Source: Argyresthia goedartella (taxonomy: Eukaryota > Arthropoda > Insecta > Lepidoptera > Argyresthiidae). From it: DNA of 64,000 bases. A program made the position numbers and the translations under genes. Positions within the stretch are counted from its first letter, which is position 1, and the number at the start of each line of letters is the position of its first letter. The notes beneath the pieces are model-generated. The model was not told where the DNA came from and searched no databases. It was given only the letters and a program-made list of their open reading frames with translations. Positions 1 to 11,530 of the stretch are shown in pieces. The stretch is taken from the NCBI GenBank assembly GCA_949825045.1, contig OX463807.1, forward strand, positions 34,244,749 through 34,308,748. The letters run 5' to 3'.

Positions 1-2
1 CT

Positions 3-371
3 GAGGTTGTAGTAGCAAGTGAAACGGCGCGTGAGATAATTTGGTTTAAACGACAAATTAAAGGACTTGAGAGCATATATGTTATACCAGTTCCATTATT
101 ATATGTAGACAATGAGTCAGCGATCAGACTATCGAGAAATCGTCCTTATAAATTTCACTAAATAACGAAACATATAAGGATTCACTATTTATTCATCAGA
201 GAGGCAGTAATGGATGGAGTGCTCAACGTCAGAAAAGTTGCAACAGAATTGCAGAAAGCCACCATACATACCAAGGCTAGAGAGAGACCTATCAAGGGAG
301 ATTGGACTGAGCTAAGTGCCACAAGCCACAAGATAGACACAAACACACAAAGACAGAAGATGTTAAGATAA
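3..371 (+). pseudogene. Ty1/copia pol, RNase H tail (broken)
   Basis: This is the C-terminal end of a Ty1/copia polyprotein, where RNase H removes the RNA strand during reverse transcription. The frame runs in from the left edge. It shows the copia RNase H motif YVDNESAIRL (metal-binding Asp) at about residues 35-44 and then KHIRIHYLFIREAV, the family's KHI-x2-H-x-FIRE signature. An in-frame TAA at 159-161 separates the two motifs, and the frame stops at 369-371. The rest of pol lies outside the window. An LTR is expected just downstream but I cannot delimit one. The copia assignment is firm from the motif order; the copy is dead. Confidence 0.8.
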
Positions 372-1725
372 TGACCTCAATGCTTTGTGTGTTGTTCTGG
401 CCGCATTATATCAGCTACTTCTTAAGTATATTTATATAGTAGTATTGTCTTGTTCTGTTGTTAATAACAAGCGTGTAACGCACACAATTTTGTGCTGCCA
501 TATTTTTATTTTGAACGCATCATTGCCTACATGAACTGAGCGATTCGGCTTTTCCGGAACGTGCCCACTTGCGACGCGTTCTGTGTCACGCAGGTAGTTC
601 AAATAATTGAAATTTCACTTTTAAGCTTTTGCTATAAATTTAATGGTTTTGATTAATTATCTTCAAAGAGTTTAGGCATATTTTGCCTCTTTAGGCTGTA
701 GATATTGAATTGGGAGAAGATTCAATATAATAGTAAGGAAATAAATAATTCAAAAGTCTTGAGACGAGTACTCGCGGGAGGCAGACTCGGAGAAACAGAA
801 CGCTTTAAAACGGTTGAGTCAAGATGGCCATTTCTCGTATCACTTCCGATTTCGGATCGATCCACTGGCTTCCGAGTTTGGCGTTGAAACTTCTGTCCTT
901 CGAATTTATTACAAGCAAGGCAGCTGTCCGCATTCCGGTAAGTATCATTTTGATCCTGGTGCATTAGCAAGCCAGCTTAGCGTTTTCGTGGGTTGGAACT
1001 CCTTTTTTTTCTGCATTTCGGGAAGCTATAGTCTGCCGCTGATGAACGTGCAACCTTTTGTCAAATGGGCTGTTTTCCCGGTGTATGTGAGTATCACGTC
1101 ATCAGGAATACTCGTCTGCAAGGTGTATTCAAGTCCTCGTTTCCGTAGAAACTCATAAAATAACATAATTTCAGAAGCCAGTCGTGACATCCCACATGTC
1201 CTAGCGGCGTTTCTTATCGGCAGTGGGTAGAAGACTGGACATTCTTCTTGGTTTGTAAACCTTTTTGATAATTTTAACCCGGAAACTACGCAGTCGAAGA
1301 CTAGTTTAGTTCCTAAAACAAATGACTCATACTCCAGGGTCCTTTGATTGACAAGGAGTTGTGATCCTCGCGCTTGGTCTACAGGGTATGAGACTTGTAC
1401 CCCTCCCCGTGGGCGACTGACCTTCCTAATCACAAGGTGGCTCCGAGAGGACTACGGACCTCGTGTGGCGTCTGTCGCTGCCACTCCGTAGTGCGGTCCT
1501 AGGGACGCCGGACTTTCTCCACATACTCACAACACAGATCACACTCCACTATATACTTTTAGAAGGTAACCTTATTCATATATTTTTCACGGATTGACAC
1601 AACTACAGGTGTGTTAGTTAAGGCCTGAGTATTATCTAGTTTTTATTGTAAATTGTAAAAGTTAAACTACAAACTCTAAAGGAGAAATTTTATTTAATGT
1701 TGGTGGACTAGCAATGAATATTTAA
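372..1725. other. No recognised gene; possible copia 3' LTR region
   Basis: Nothing here is recognised with confidence. It may begin with copia 3' LTR sequence, but no second copy exists in the window to prove this. Two overlapping open stretches, 814-1158 on the plus strand and 1026-1433 on the minus strand (135 codons), have no motif I know. The minus one is Arg/Ser-rich near its start and has no clear domain. Confidence 0.4.
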
Positions 1726-2193
1726 CAGCTTGTACATACAGCCTTTACAAAATCACTCCAATGCGAGTGGAGATACTTACAAACAGTCATGGATAACACT
1801 TGTGAGGAATTTCATACTTTAAAACAAACCATCATGACAACACTGATACCATCAATCTTAGACAGAGAAATAACGTCACTAGAACATGAACTATTCAGCC
1901 TACCGATGAAACTTGGCGGGCTAGGCATTAACGACCCAATTAATAACAACGACTGTTATAAAACATCGATAGAATCAAATAGTATACTAACGCACGCCAT
2001 CAAATCTGACGAAAATCTAGACTTACTAGCCCATCAAACTCATGCTACAAATACTATCAAAGAAGAAAAACTATCGCGGCAAAAGAGACACGCTGAAAAA
2101 AGTAATGTCATAATATGTAAACTACCAAATAATATGAAAAGATGTCTCCAAAGAGTCGTTGAAACGAACTTTTCACAATGGCTAACTATCTGA
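1726..2193 (+). pseudogene. Retroelement RT-protein C-terminal segment, LPxRxGGLG type
   Basis: This fragment belongs to a large, poorly named family of invertebrate RT-encoding retroelement proteins. After a stop at 1723-1725 it reads AFTKSLQCEWRYL, then LPMKLGGLGIN (near 1903-1935), and then a charged helical stretch ending NFSQWLTI. The pattern of a W-containing helix, the LPxRLGGLGI box and a terminal SWL/QWL motif lies C-terminal to the RT fingers and palm in these proteins. The RT core is missing, and the downstream zinc/nuclease part is replaced by the next element after about 2200. I cannot give a clade. This is a truncated relic with no function of its own. Confidence 0.5.
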
Positions 2194-2305
2194 ATATAAG
2201 AGTTTTTTTTTTAAAAAACCGCATCAAAGCTTAACAAGAAATGGGGAAAAGCGTATTCTCAAATAGTATACTGGCTGAAAGTGAAAATACAAATCTCAGT
2301 TATAA

Positions 2306-3319
2306 GAGGCTGCACTACCCATCAGGTTCGGTGGTCTCGGCGTTCGTCGCCTACAGGACACGGAGCTCCCCGCTTTCTTGGCATCTTCGCATGGGGTGTT
2401 TAAACTTGTCACTCGCATTTTAAACATTAATGGTGACAATTTAAACATTCCGTTTGCGGCCGAGGCCTTGCGGCTGTGGCGTGTCCGTTGCCCGGGGAGA
2501 GATGAGCCAGAAAAGCCAGGCGTTCAGCGAGCCTGGGATGAGGAGATTTGCAAGGCTTCCCTTGACGGTTTGGTGGAGCAAAGCACAGGTGCCGAACTTG
2601 CTCGCCTCCGTGCAGCTTCCCAACCAGAGTCAGGCGCCTGGCTACATGCGTTGCCATCTCCGCAGTTGGGCACCTTTTTAGATGACAACTCCCTGCGTGT
2701 GGCCGTGGCGCTTCGTTTAGGCTGTGATATATGCGAACCACATCGCTGTGTTTGCGGTGCCGCAGTAGATTTGCTGGGGCGTCACGGGCTGCATTGTGTT
2801 CGGAGTGCAGGCAGACTCTCTCGCCATCACTCTATTAACGACATCGTCCGGAGGGCTCTCGTCTCTGCTAACATTCCGGCGGTTCTTGAACCTCCTGGTT
2901 TGTGTCGCAGCGACGGAAAGCGTCCGGATGGTTTGACGTTAGTCCCGTGGGAGAGGGGTCGCTGTCTTCTATGGGATGCGACCTGTGTGTGCACGTTTGC
3001 CCCATCCCACATCGGCTCAACTGTGGTAACTCCGGGTGCTGCTGCTGAGTTTGCGGCACGGCAGAAGTGCACTAAATACGCGCAGTTAATGGGCAGTTAT
3101 CTGTTCGTTCCTTTGGCCGTCGAGACTACTGGGGTATGGGGTTCGCAGGGTAGGGCCTTTGTCAGGGACATTGGGCGTCGCTTGAGGGACCGAGGTTTTG
3201 ACAACCGCTCCGGGGCTTTCATGGTCCAGAGAATCTCACTCGCTGTGCAGCGCGGGAACGCCGCCAGCGTGATGGGCACCTTTGGACCGGGAGATTCTTG
3301 GGGCGGTCTGTTTGTCTAA
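2306..3319 (+). pseudogene. Non-LTR retroelement C-terminus with restriction-like endonuclease
   Basis: This open stretch of about 337 codons starts after a TAA at 2303-2305 with LPIRFGGLGVRRL, the same box as in the neighbour upstream. A spacer follows, then a CCHC-like knuckle (RLGCDICEPHRCVCG with downstream H and C, near residues 140-165). A restriction-like endonuclease core follows: GKRPDGLTLVPW, then CLLWDATC. The PD...D/WD pattern is that of the nucleases that nick target DNA in R2-like and related retrotransposons. It ends with QRISLAVQRGNAASVMGT. No internal stop is visible from 2306 to 3319, unlike most relics here, but the reverse transcriptase is absent. Related pieces lie at 42295-42590 and 49535-50445. 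Confidence 0.65.
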
Positions 3320-4109
3320 TTGTTTTATCCGTGTTGTATTTTATATGACGAAACTCTGGTGAAATTTGACATTTTATTTTACTGTTAGAATTAGTTTTAT
3401 TGTTTGTAATTTTTTTATTGTAATTTAATGTAATTTTAATTATAATTTTATATTGTAATCTATTGTAATTGACATATTATTATGAACTTATGAACTAATT
3501 TTGTATAATTTAATCCAATTTGAATTAGTGTTTGAATTTAATCCATTTTTGTAATTAGCAACTAAATAAAATAAAATATCTGTTGTATAGACCTTAAGTT
3601 ATAAGAGCAGTTTCCATGAGAGTAAGAGGCACGAGATAACATGTCAGGGCCTTTCAATGCGAAGATGGAGCAGGAATACTTTGGTGACAGCTTGATCTCC
3701 TAAAACAGAAATACCTACATAGGTTTTATTTATATTTACTTATATTATATACTTTACAAGTTATAGGTATGTTATATGTATTTTGGAACGCACCCAAGTG
3801 ACACTGTTTTTATTTTGCTCCGCAATTATTATTCTATAAATGTTGTAAAAAGTGGTTATATCTCGACAAAATATTTGCCAAAAGCTGGCCTAAGTGCTGT
3901 GGGACCAGTTGTCGTATTCGGATTGAACCATAGTGCCCGCATTTGTGAGTTATGACCATTATTATTTTCACCAAAACGATATTCCAACGGTCGGTCGCCA
4001 GCGCGTCGCTCACGCACACACTCAAATCGACCGTGTATCGCCCAGTCGAGCAGTGCTGCAGCGCTTTAACGCTTGAAGCCACGTTAGACGCATATTGATT
4101 TATTGTGCT
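3320..4109. other. 3' tail of previous element, then putative 5' UTR of next LINE
   Basis: AT-rich sequence to about 3570 ends in AAATAAAATAAAATA, which fits the 3' UTR and tail of the element above. From about 3950 the DNA is less AT-rich and leads directly into the ORF1 start at 4110, so it is probably the 5' UTR and internal promoter of that LINE. No gene is visible between. Confidence 0.4.
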
Positions 4110-5201
4110 ATGGGAAAAATGGAGATGGAGAAGCAAGATTCCAATTTGTCTTGCGCTGGATGTACCAAAGCCATTAATAACAAAGAACACCTAACTTGTT
4201 CTTCCTGCGCTTTGAAGTACGATATACAGTGCCTCAAAATCTCTACTCAACGCTTCTATAGTTTTTATGGCGCAGGCTCCGAGGGATCTCGCAACTGGAA
4301 ATGTCAGGCTTGTAAAAACAGTGATGCCGAACCCGGAAATAATAGCAGCACCCCTGACACAGACCCGGCACCAACAACCAACAAATGCGATAAACCGTTA
4401 TTCACCAGAATCACTACTCGCGCGCATCAAATGCTGATCAATGCGCCAGCTCAACCGAGCCCAACGTCCTCTCCTTGTCAACCCAATGATGACCTACTAA
4501 AAATGCTCAAAGCACTTCTTGCCGCTGAAATAACGCCCCTAAAGGAGCAATTCTCAGGCTTTATCGAGTCTATGTCCTTTTTCAAAGAGCAATTCGAGTC
4601 AATGAGAGCAAGTCTGGAAGATAAGCGCGCCACTATCAAGCAGCTTGAATCTGACAACCAGCAGCTTAAGGCAACTGTTAGCGACCTTTCCGGGCGCCTA
4701 CAACAGGTAGAGCAGCATATGCGCGAGAACAATGTTGAAATAAATGGCATACCCGAGAGTAGATTCTAAAATTTGACAACTACAATACTCAAGCTGGCGG
4801 ACTCCATTGACTGCCCCATTAAGGAAGACGACATCATGCACGTCACCAGGGTGGCCAAACTTAATAAGGACAATGCCCGCCCACGAACAGTTGTAGCGAA
4901 GCTACGTAGTCCTCGCCACCGTGATACGTTTCTAGCCGCTGCTGCCACCTACAACAAAAAGAACCCGCAGAACAAAACCAGCACACGCCTACTTGGGATG
5001 GAAGGACCGAGCACCCCGGTGTACGTGGCTGAGCACCTCACCCCTGCCAACAAATCCCTCCACGCTGAGGCCCGAAAGAAAGCCAGAGAAGTTGGTTACA
5101 AATTCGTGTGGGTACGCAACGGTCGCATCAGTGCACGTAAGGATGAATATTCCCAGGCCATACCGATTCGTAACGTGGACTCTCTTAAGCTAATGGTGTA
5201 G
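4110..5201 (+). pseudogene. Non-LTR retrotransposon ORF1 (PHD-like finger, coiled coil, FP25-like)
   Basis: ORF1 encodes the RNA-binding protein that packages LINE RNA. The start chosen is ATG 4110, the first Met. Residues about 10-60 form a PHD-like zinc finger with three Cys-x2-Cys pairs (CAGC, CSSC, CQAC) and the usual W before the last pair. A Pro/Thr-rich linker follows, then a coiled coil (about 140-210, with repeated Leu/Gln/Glu and QLKATVSDLSGRLQQVEQH). The last part is an RRM-like and C-terminal domain related to baculovirus FP25-type proteins (VTRVAKLNK, TPVYVAEHLTPANKSL, YKFVWVRNGRI). One in-frame TAA at 4767-4769 splits it; the frame is the same on both sides, so a single codon change broke it. 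ORF2 follows 58 bp later. Confidence 0.8.
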
Positions 5202-5259
5202 AGTGCATACTAGGGAACTTACCTGCCTTATCCTTTTTATCGATTTAGTCTACTCCTTA

Positions 5260-8149
5260 ATGGATATATACTATCAAAATGTTAGAGGTATCAGAACAAA
5301 AACAAATCTATTTTGCAAAGTGATTATAAACTAATTATACTAACGGAAACTTGGTCAAACTCTAGTATTTATAATAGTGAATTTATAGACGACAGATATA
5401 TTGTTTACCGACGTGATCGCGACAGTAGTTCAAACACAAAAAGGGATGGAGGCGGAGTGTTAATAGCGGTATCTCGCGATATAGTGACTCTATATCGCGA
5501 GATACCGCTATTAGCTTCGCTTTCCCAATCGTGTCCAGAATTGGGAAAACGAATGCGAAAACCTTTAGGTCAAACTCACCCTAAACTCTGCTAACTCTCC
5601 ACGTCACATCTTTGTTTCTGCAATATATTTACCACCGCCTGTAAAAGTGGATGCTCTCACAACATTTCTTAATAATGTTAATGACAATGCATTGAACGGT
5701 GATAATGATGTGGTAATATTAGGCGACTTTAACCTTAATTTTATTTCTTGGGAAGATAAGCATAATGAGTCATATACAATTCCTATAAATTATAATAGCA
5801 ACCTAGGATATACATTTGTGGACTTTATTAGCTATAATAATTTTTACCAATATAATAATATTTGCAACTGTGATAACAGAAAGTTAGATCTCATATTAAG
5901 TAACATACCGAAAGCTTCTGTGACACTGCCTTTGGAACTCCTTAGTAAACTTGACCAAAAGCACCCCAACCTTCTGTTCCATTTACCCCTGAACAATCTT
6001 AAATACTTACATCCGAAACCCCGCACCGATTACAATTTCTTCAAAGCTGATTACTGTAATATAATAACAGAATTAAACTCCTATGACTGGGATGCTGCAA
6101 TGCATGGCTGTGAGGATGTGGAACAAATGATCTCACTATTTTATGATAATTTTAATAAAGCTATGGGTAAATTTGTTCCTAAGCGGACAAAGAAAAGTTC
6201 TAAATTTCCTCGGTGGTACAGTGTCGCGTTAATAAAACTCATCAAAGAACAACATAAGGTAAGAATGAATTACCGTAAATTTAATAATCCAAGAGACAAA
6301 CTCGAATACGATTTACTTCGCAGTCGATGTCACAAGTTGTCTGATTTTTGCTATAGCAAGTACAAGCGTCAAATAGAATCAAACCTACAAATCAATCCTA
6401 AATCTTTTTGGACTTACATAAGAGACAAGAGAAATAACGATTCTAATTTACCTTCTCAAATGCATTTAGCGAACTCTACTGCCAAAACTGGTCCAGAAGT
6501 AGCCAACCTATTCGCCTCTCATTTTTCGTCAACTTACCTTGCTAACTCAGCTGATGACGTTACACAAATACCCGAGCAGTTCAATAATAGATCCATTGCC
6601 CAAATTAAAATTATTATGTGTGAAAAAGATATATACTTTAAAATAAACTAACTAGATATATTTAAAGGGTCGGGTCCCGATGGAATCCCTCCACTACTTA
6701 TCAAAAGATGTTCGCAATCCCTGACCTACCCATTATTTATAATTTTCAATAAATCTCTAGAAACAGGTCAATTTCCCGATATTTGGAAAAAAGCGAGGAT
6801 TTTACCTCTTCATAAAAAGGTGATAGTTGCATTATAACAAATTACAGACCAATATCCATCCTGTGCTGCTTCTCGAAACTTTTCGAATCTCTCATTTGCC
6901 CAATCATTACTCAGCACATAGACATCGCCATCAGTGATTTCCAGCACGGCTTCAGAATGGGTCGATCTGCCGAAACCAACCTGGTATCATTTATTTCTGA
7001 TATATCAAAGGAAGTTGACTCTGGATACCAAGTCGATACTATTTATACTGACTTCAGTAGCGCATTCGATAAAGTCAGTCACTCGCTCCTAATCGCAAAA
7101 CTGGAGGCTAATGGTGTACATGGGTCGCTGCTCAACTGGTTCAAATCATATTTGGAAAGACGCTCACAGCTGGTATCAATGAATGGTCATGAATCTCGTT
7201 TGTACTATGCTGACTCTGGAGTTCCCCAAGGTTCACACTTGGGACCAATTTTATTCTCACTCTTTATAAACGACATTGTGACCAAACTCCAGAACTCAAA
7301 ATGCTCATTGTTTGCTGATGACCTGAAAAATTTTTAAAACCGTGAATTGCCTTACTGATGCCAGCTTGTTACAAAGCGACTTAAGCAAAGTTCAACAGTG
7401 GTGTACAGAAAACGTCATGGTCTTAAATTCACAAAAATGCTACCATATTAAATTTACGAGAAAGAAGATGCCAATTCCTTCTGTATACAAGATTGGTGAT
7501 GATGTTTTAAATGAAGTCAACGAAGTTAAAGATCTGGGTGTCACTTTGGACGCAAAACTAACCTTCATTCCCCAAATCAACAATATTACCAAAAAAGCAG
7601 CTCAAATGATGGGTTTCATCAGAAGAAATTCCAATGGCTTTAACGTTCAATCGAAAATACTATTGTACGACTCTCTTGTCCGAAGTCACCTGGAATATTC
7701 CTCCTCAGCTTGGAACCCATCTTACGCTCTTCATTCCCAACACATTGAAAGTATTCAGAGATCATTTACTAGGCATCTGGCCTTTATTTCAAGCGGAATA
7801 TCCCACAGATGCCCGTACGAACAACGCCTTAGTTTTTTCAATATGGTCTCATTAAAAAGTCGTCGTATACTTCGTGACCTTACGTTCTTACGTAAAGTTA
7901 TGAATGGCAACATCCTATGCAGTGACATCCTGGAACGCGTTTTCCTGACAGTACCCTATAATTATCCAAGACAGCCTATTTCTAAAATTCTACATGGTCC
8001 AATTGGTAAAACCAACTTACTCAGTCCACTCTCCTATAAATAGAATGTGTCAAAGCTATACCAACTTACTTTCCAAAGATCCGGATATAGACATGTTTTC
8101 CAATTCACTCAACATCTTTAAAAGTTACGCAAGAAAAGTAAATTGTTAA
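5260..8149 (+). pseudogene. Non-LTR retrotransposon ORF2 (AP endonuclease + RT), Jockey/CR1 group
   Basis: ORF2 nicks target DNA and copies the LINE RNA onto it. ATG 5260 opens with MDIYYQNVRGIRTKTN, the usual start of the APE-type endonuclease. ILTETW and GGGVLIAVSRD follow, then GDFNLNF after a rearranged stretch. The RT region begins near 6660 (GSGPDGIPP), with NYRPISIL, QHGFR, DFSSAFDKV, GVPQGSHLGP and the catalytic FADD box near 7311-7322. The thumb (KDLGVTLDAKL) and a C-terminal domain run to TAA 8147-8149. At least five frame changes are visible (near 5312, 5600, 6640-6840, 7330 and 8030), plus the palindrome at 5461-5513. The order and length match a nearly full ORF2, so this copy inserted whole and then decayed. 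Confidence 0.85.
5461..5513. repeat. Perfect 24-bp palindrome (5-nt loop) inside the endonuclease
   Basis: Arms 5461-5484 and 5490-5513 are exact reverse complements around TGACT. The left arm encodes the normal LIAVSRDI segment, and the right arm reads the same DNA inverted. The conserved endonuclease segment that should follow is missing or displaced. This looks like an inverted duplication with loss of neighbouring sequence. Confidence 0.9.
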
Positions 8150-8294
8150 TATTATTATTGTTGTTATGTTTGGTACGTTAAATAAGATTTAGAAGTTTAA
8201 AAACGGTTATAAAGATGTACAATATGTCATTTATTATTCCATAGTTTAGGTAAATTATAAACTGTGTTGTTTCTAGGCAAATGCTGTATACTAG

Positions 8295-8606
8295 CCGGTC
8301 AGAATATCTGTGCACCTCGCTGGAATGCGGCGCCTCTCCCGCTTCCCCTGTCACCTCTCCGCGCACTCCCCGGTGCGACAGTGTGCGACAGTACGGTTAG
8401 CATCTTCGTTGCCGATACACGTTTTTTAATAACTTAATAAATAAATTATTGTTTTATAATAACAAACCCTTCATCAATGATAAATTGATTTGAATAGGTT
8501 AGTAGTTTTTTTTTACCTCCACATTTCTCGAAAAAACTTTTTTTCACACCGTACCCAGACCGCCGATATGACGTCACGAGGTCAGGTGCACAGATATTGT
8601 GACCGG
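8295..8606. mobile_element. Foldback miniature element, ~310 bp
   Basis: The ends are inverted repeats of 23 nt (8295-8317 and 8584-8606) with one mismatch, beginning CCGGTCA and containing ATATCTGTGCACCT. Weaker symmetry extends outward a further 8-10 bp. There is no coding capacity. An (AAAT)n tract at 8703-8722 lies just beyond and may be the tail of another insert. The transposon superfamily is unknown. Confidence 0.6.
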
Positions 8607-9000
8607 GTAGTACATGTATTTGGGTGCACACCAGATATATCTCTAAACTGTACCTTAACTATAATAATGTAATATTAAGTGTGTAACCCTGCTCATGTAT
8701 CTTTAAATAAATAAATAAATATTCTATGCCTACTTGTCATATCTTCTAAGTTCTATTTGTATTGAATAAATTCTTGTTAAATATTGTATAAGAGTGTCGT
8801 GACCAGTGAGCTAATTGACATGTTGATTGCCCAAGGGAGATAGATGAGTAACAGAGAAGATTATATGTAATAGTTAAATAAACTTGTCTGTATGAACCAT
8901 ACCAATACCAGCTTTTGATTGAATACCACATCAGCCTATCTCGTACAGGGTGTTGGAACAGGTTCTCTATATATAAATTTTGTATTCCTCACTCATACAT

Positions 9001-9782
9001 TGGGGAGGGTTCACCTCTCCGGACCTCTTCAATCTCTATGTCAATGACCTAATTGTAAGGTTGAGGGGCACCAAGGTCGGCTGTCATGTTGGGGTGTTTG
9101 TGTAAACAACCTCAGCTATGCGGACGACGTTGTGCTCCTCAGACCCTCCATCGAAGGTTTAGGGAAACTACTGTCAGTTTGTGAACATTATGCCAATGAA
9201 CATGGACTGAAGTACAATGTCCAAAAAACGGAGATGATGATATTTAGGGAAGGCAGAGGTGTGAAAAGGGTGCCACAGATAGTACTGAATGGCTCGCCGG
9301 TTCGGGTTGTCGATCGTTTTAAGTACATATGTCACATACTGACGGAGGACCTCCGTGACGATTGTGACATGGAGCGGGAAAGACGGGCGCTGTCTGTCAG
9401 ATGCAACATGCTCGCTCGCAAGTTCCACAGGTGTGACCAAGATGTTAAGGTCATTCTGTTCAAGGCATTCTGTCAAAACCTTTACACATGTCACCTGTGG
9501 ATCAACAGTAACACACACGAGAAAATCCTATAGTACCCTGAGGATTCAGTACAATGATGCGTTCCTTACCCTCCTCAGGCGGCCGCGTTTCTGTAGAGCG
9601 TCGAGCATGTTGCGGACGCGGAAGTGTCTGACTTCTTCGCCGTCTTAAGATCCAGGGTCGCCTCCGCGTGGGGGAGACTGAGAGGCTCGGACAATGCAAT
9701 CATGCGTGCTGTTTGTGACGCTATCTGCAGTTCATTGCATAGACACTGGCTCTCTGTACATATGAGTGCTAATAGAAAATAA
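9001..9782 (+). pseudogene. Non-LTR reverse transcriptase, palm to C-terminus (broken)
   Basis: The fragment starts mid-palm with GGFTSPDLFNLYVNDL, where the usual QGG has become WGG. It then shows the catalytic box NLSYADDVVLLRPS after a one-base frame change near 9100, and continues through the thumb (HGLKYNVQKTEMMIF, FKYICHILTEDLRDD) and a C-terminal segment (VRCNMLARKF, CQNLYTCHLW, RPRFCRASSM, LRHWxS-like). At least two further frame changes occur near 9535 and 9605. The stop is at 9780-9782. It is a 5'-truncated LINE insert with a T/A-rich 3' region ending in AATAAATG near 9990. The clade is not certain; the thumb resembles RTE/CR1-like lepidopteran elements. Confidence 0.7.
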
Positions 9783-10981
9783 CTTACTTATTGAATTATT
9801 ACGATTAATTATTATTTTTTTATATATTTTTTTCTACATAGTTTTACAATTTTAATTCTAGCTGTTTGTCATATATCTGCTTTATTTTTATGTTATTGCA
9901 TTTTTTATTTTATTGCATTTATACTTTTTTATTTTAATGACTGTGTATTGCACATTTACTGTGCTATGGGTACTTTACCTGAAATAAATGTGGAAAATGT
10001 TACCCGTCCTCATCATCATGTTTCAAAATGTATGATATTATATAACATAAAGGAACCCTATATTCGGGGTGATATACCTCGGTAATAGGTCATATGAAGC
10101 TCCTTTCTCCAAGGCTCTACCACTGAATGGAGCTCATAGAACCGATTACAAAGAAATACAATTACATAGAAATTCTTACCACGATAATAGAATTGTTCAT
10201 GTTCTTATCATTTCTAATCCCATCAAAAATTCAACACATAAATAAAGTAACAAGTTAAGTCGAACGACAACAAAGTATTGGTATATGTACATATACCAAT
10301 ACTCTGTATATGTAAATTCAAGTAAACAGTAACACAAAATAACAGCACATTAGACCCTGTAAAAGGTACCTCCTTTTTTCACCTTTCTAAGAAACCGACC
10401 TTTTCTCTCAACAATCCTCATGATTTAATAAGATTTCTAGAGCCTAAATAATACCACGGAAATCGTTTTTAAAGTGTGAGATTACATTATATCAAACAAA
10501 CTCAAAATTTGGTAAATAATATATAATACTGTAATACTGAATTTTACTTATTGCCGTTGGTTACGCGGTATTAGGCTAAACCTCTGAAATAAAAAATAAA
10601 CTTTTAAACTAACACCGTGGTAATTTTTTTTTGAATTTGAGGTCTAATATTAAATAGAAATTGGACAACGTCTTAACATAGAGCAAATGTGATCATAAAG
10701 CTTTATTTATTTATTTAGCAATTTCACACCATGCTTATCTGAGACTTCCCGCGTTTGACCTGTATGGAATCGTATGTTTAACTTATAACTTATTTGGTAG
10801 TGTCAGTTAGTTTACTTTTCTTGACTCGAAAACTTCCAATGCTATCCACAGCAGCTCGGGTCTATATCTCTGACTGGTACTGCGATTTGCGATCGGAATT
10901 TGATTGCAATTTTGAAATAATAACTGTCTAGCGATTAAGTTCATTCAAATCCTTTGCCAAATAATTGCAATCACAGTCTCA
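9783..10981. other. AT-rich stretch without recognised gene
   Basis: To about 9995 this is the 3' UTR of the preceding LINE fragment. A 20-bp inverted repeat, GTATTGGTATATGTACATATACCAATAC, sits near 10274-10301. The rest (about 10300-10980) holds short AT-rich runs and no feature I recognise. Confidence 0.4.
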
Positions 10982-11278
10982 ATGCACTCTCAATGCGTCT
11001 TCCAACCTTCAAAAGGTCAATTTGATTTCAGAAAATTGAGAAATAGAAATAGGTTAGCACTACCATTATTAAGACTAAATAAAGTAGGCACATCATTCAA
11101 GGGGCACTGTATTCGCTTCTACAATAAAATACCACAAGAATCATTGATCCTTCCTGAAAAGAGGTTCAAAAACTATGTTAAAAATGAGCTGATAAGAAAG
11201 TCCTATTATAGTATTAAGGAATACTTAGATGATAAAACTGCATGGTCCATACCATCTCAGCGCACAGAAATTCGATGA
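10982..11278 (+). pseudogene. Non-LTR ORF2 C-terminal end
   Basis: From about 11018 the frame shows the C-terminal signature of Jockey/CR1-type ORF2: DFRKLRNRNRLALPLLRLNK, then FKGHCIRFYNKIP, FKNYVKNELIRKSYYSIKEYLDDKTAW. The element on the minus strand at 32494-34196 ends with the same pattern, so the two are one family. Everything upstream of this C-terminal domain is missing, as is usual for 5'-truncated LINE inserts. The 3' UTR contains GAGTTTCTTGCCGTTTCTTC near 11378 and runs to about 11480. Confidence 0.75.
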
Positions 11279-11488
11279 GGGGCGATGGATCAAGTCTATC
11301 ACTCGCCGGCGAATTTCCTTACACCAAAACCAGTACCTGTTGTGAAGTCACTTTTTTAAAAAGAAGGTTTGGGGGAGTTTCTTGCCGTTTCTTCTTAACC
11401 CCGAGGCCCACCTTCCGAAACGGTGTAGTCTCTTTTTTATACAAAAAAATGACTTGTAGTTATAAGTAAGTATAATTTTGAAGTTGAA

Positions 11489-11530
11489 TAAAATAATTTA
11501 TTTATTTATATAAATAAATAAATTATTTTA
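11489..11530. repeat. Perfect 42-bp AT palindrome
   Basis: The 42 bases are identical to their own reverse complement (core ATTTATTTATATAAATAAAT). They lie at the end of the LINE tail above and look like (AAAT)n joined head to head with (ATTT)n, possibly two LINE tails in opposite orientation. Confidence 0.9.

Noticed and set aside
3834..4190. 118-codon minus-strand open frame
   Set aside because: It overlaps the LINE 5' UTR and ORF1 start on the other strand and has no motif.
8746..8931. Possible solo LTR (AATAAACTTGTC, GAATACCACATCAG)
   Set aside because: No second copy, no clear TG...CA ends or target duplication.
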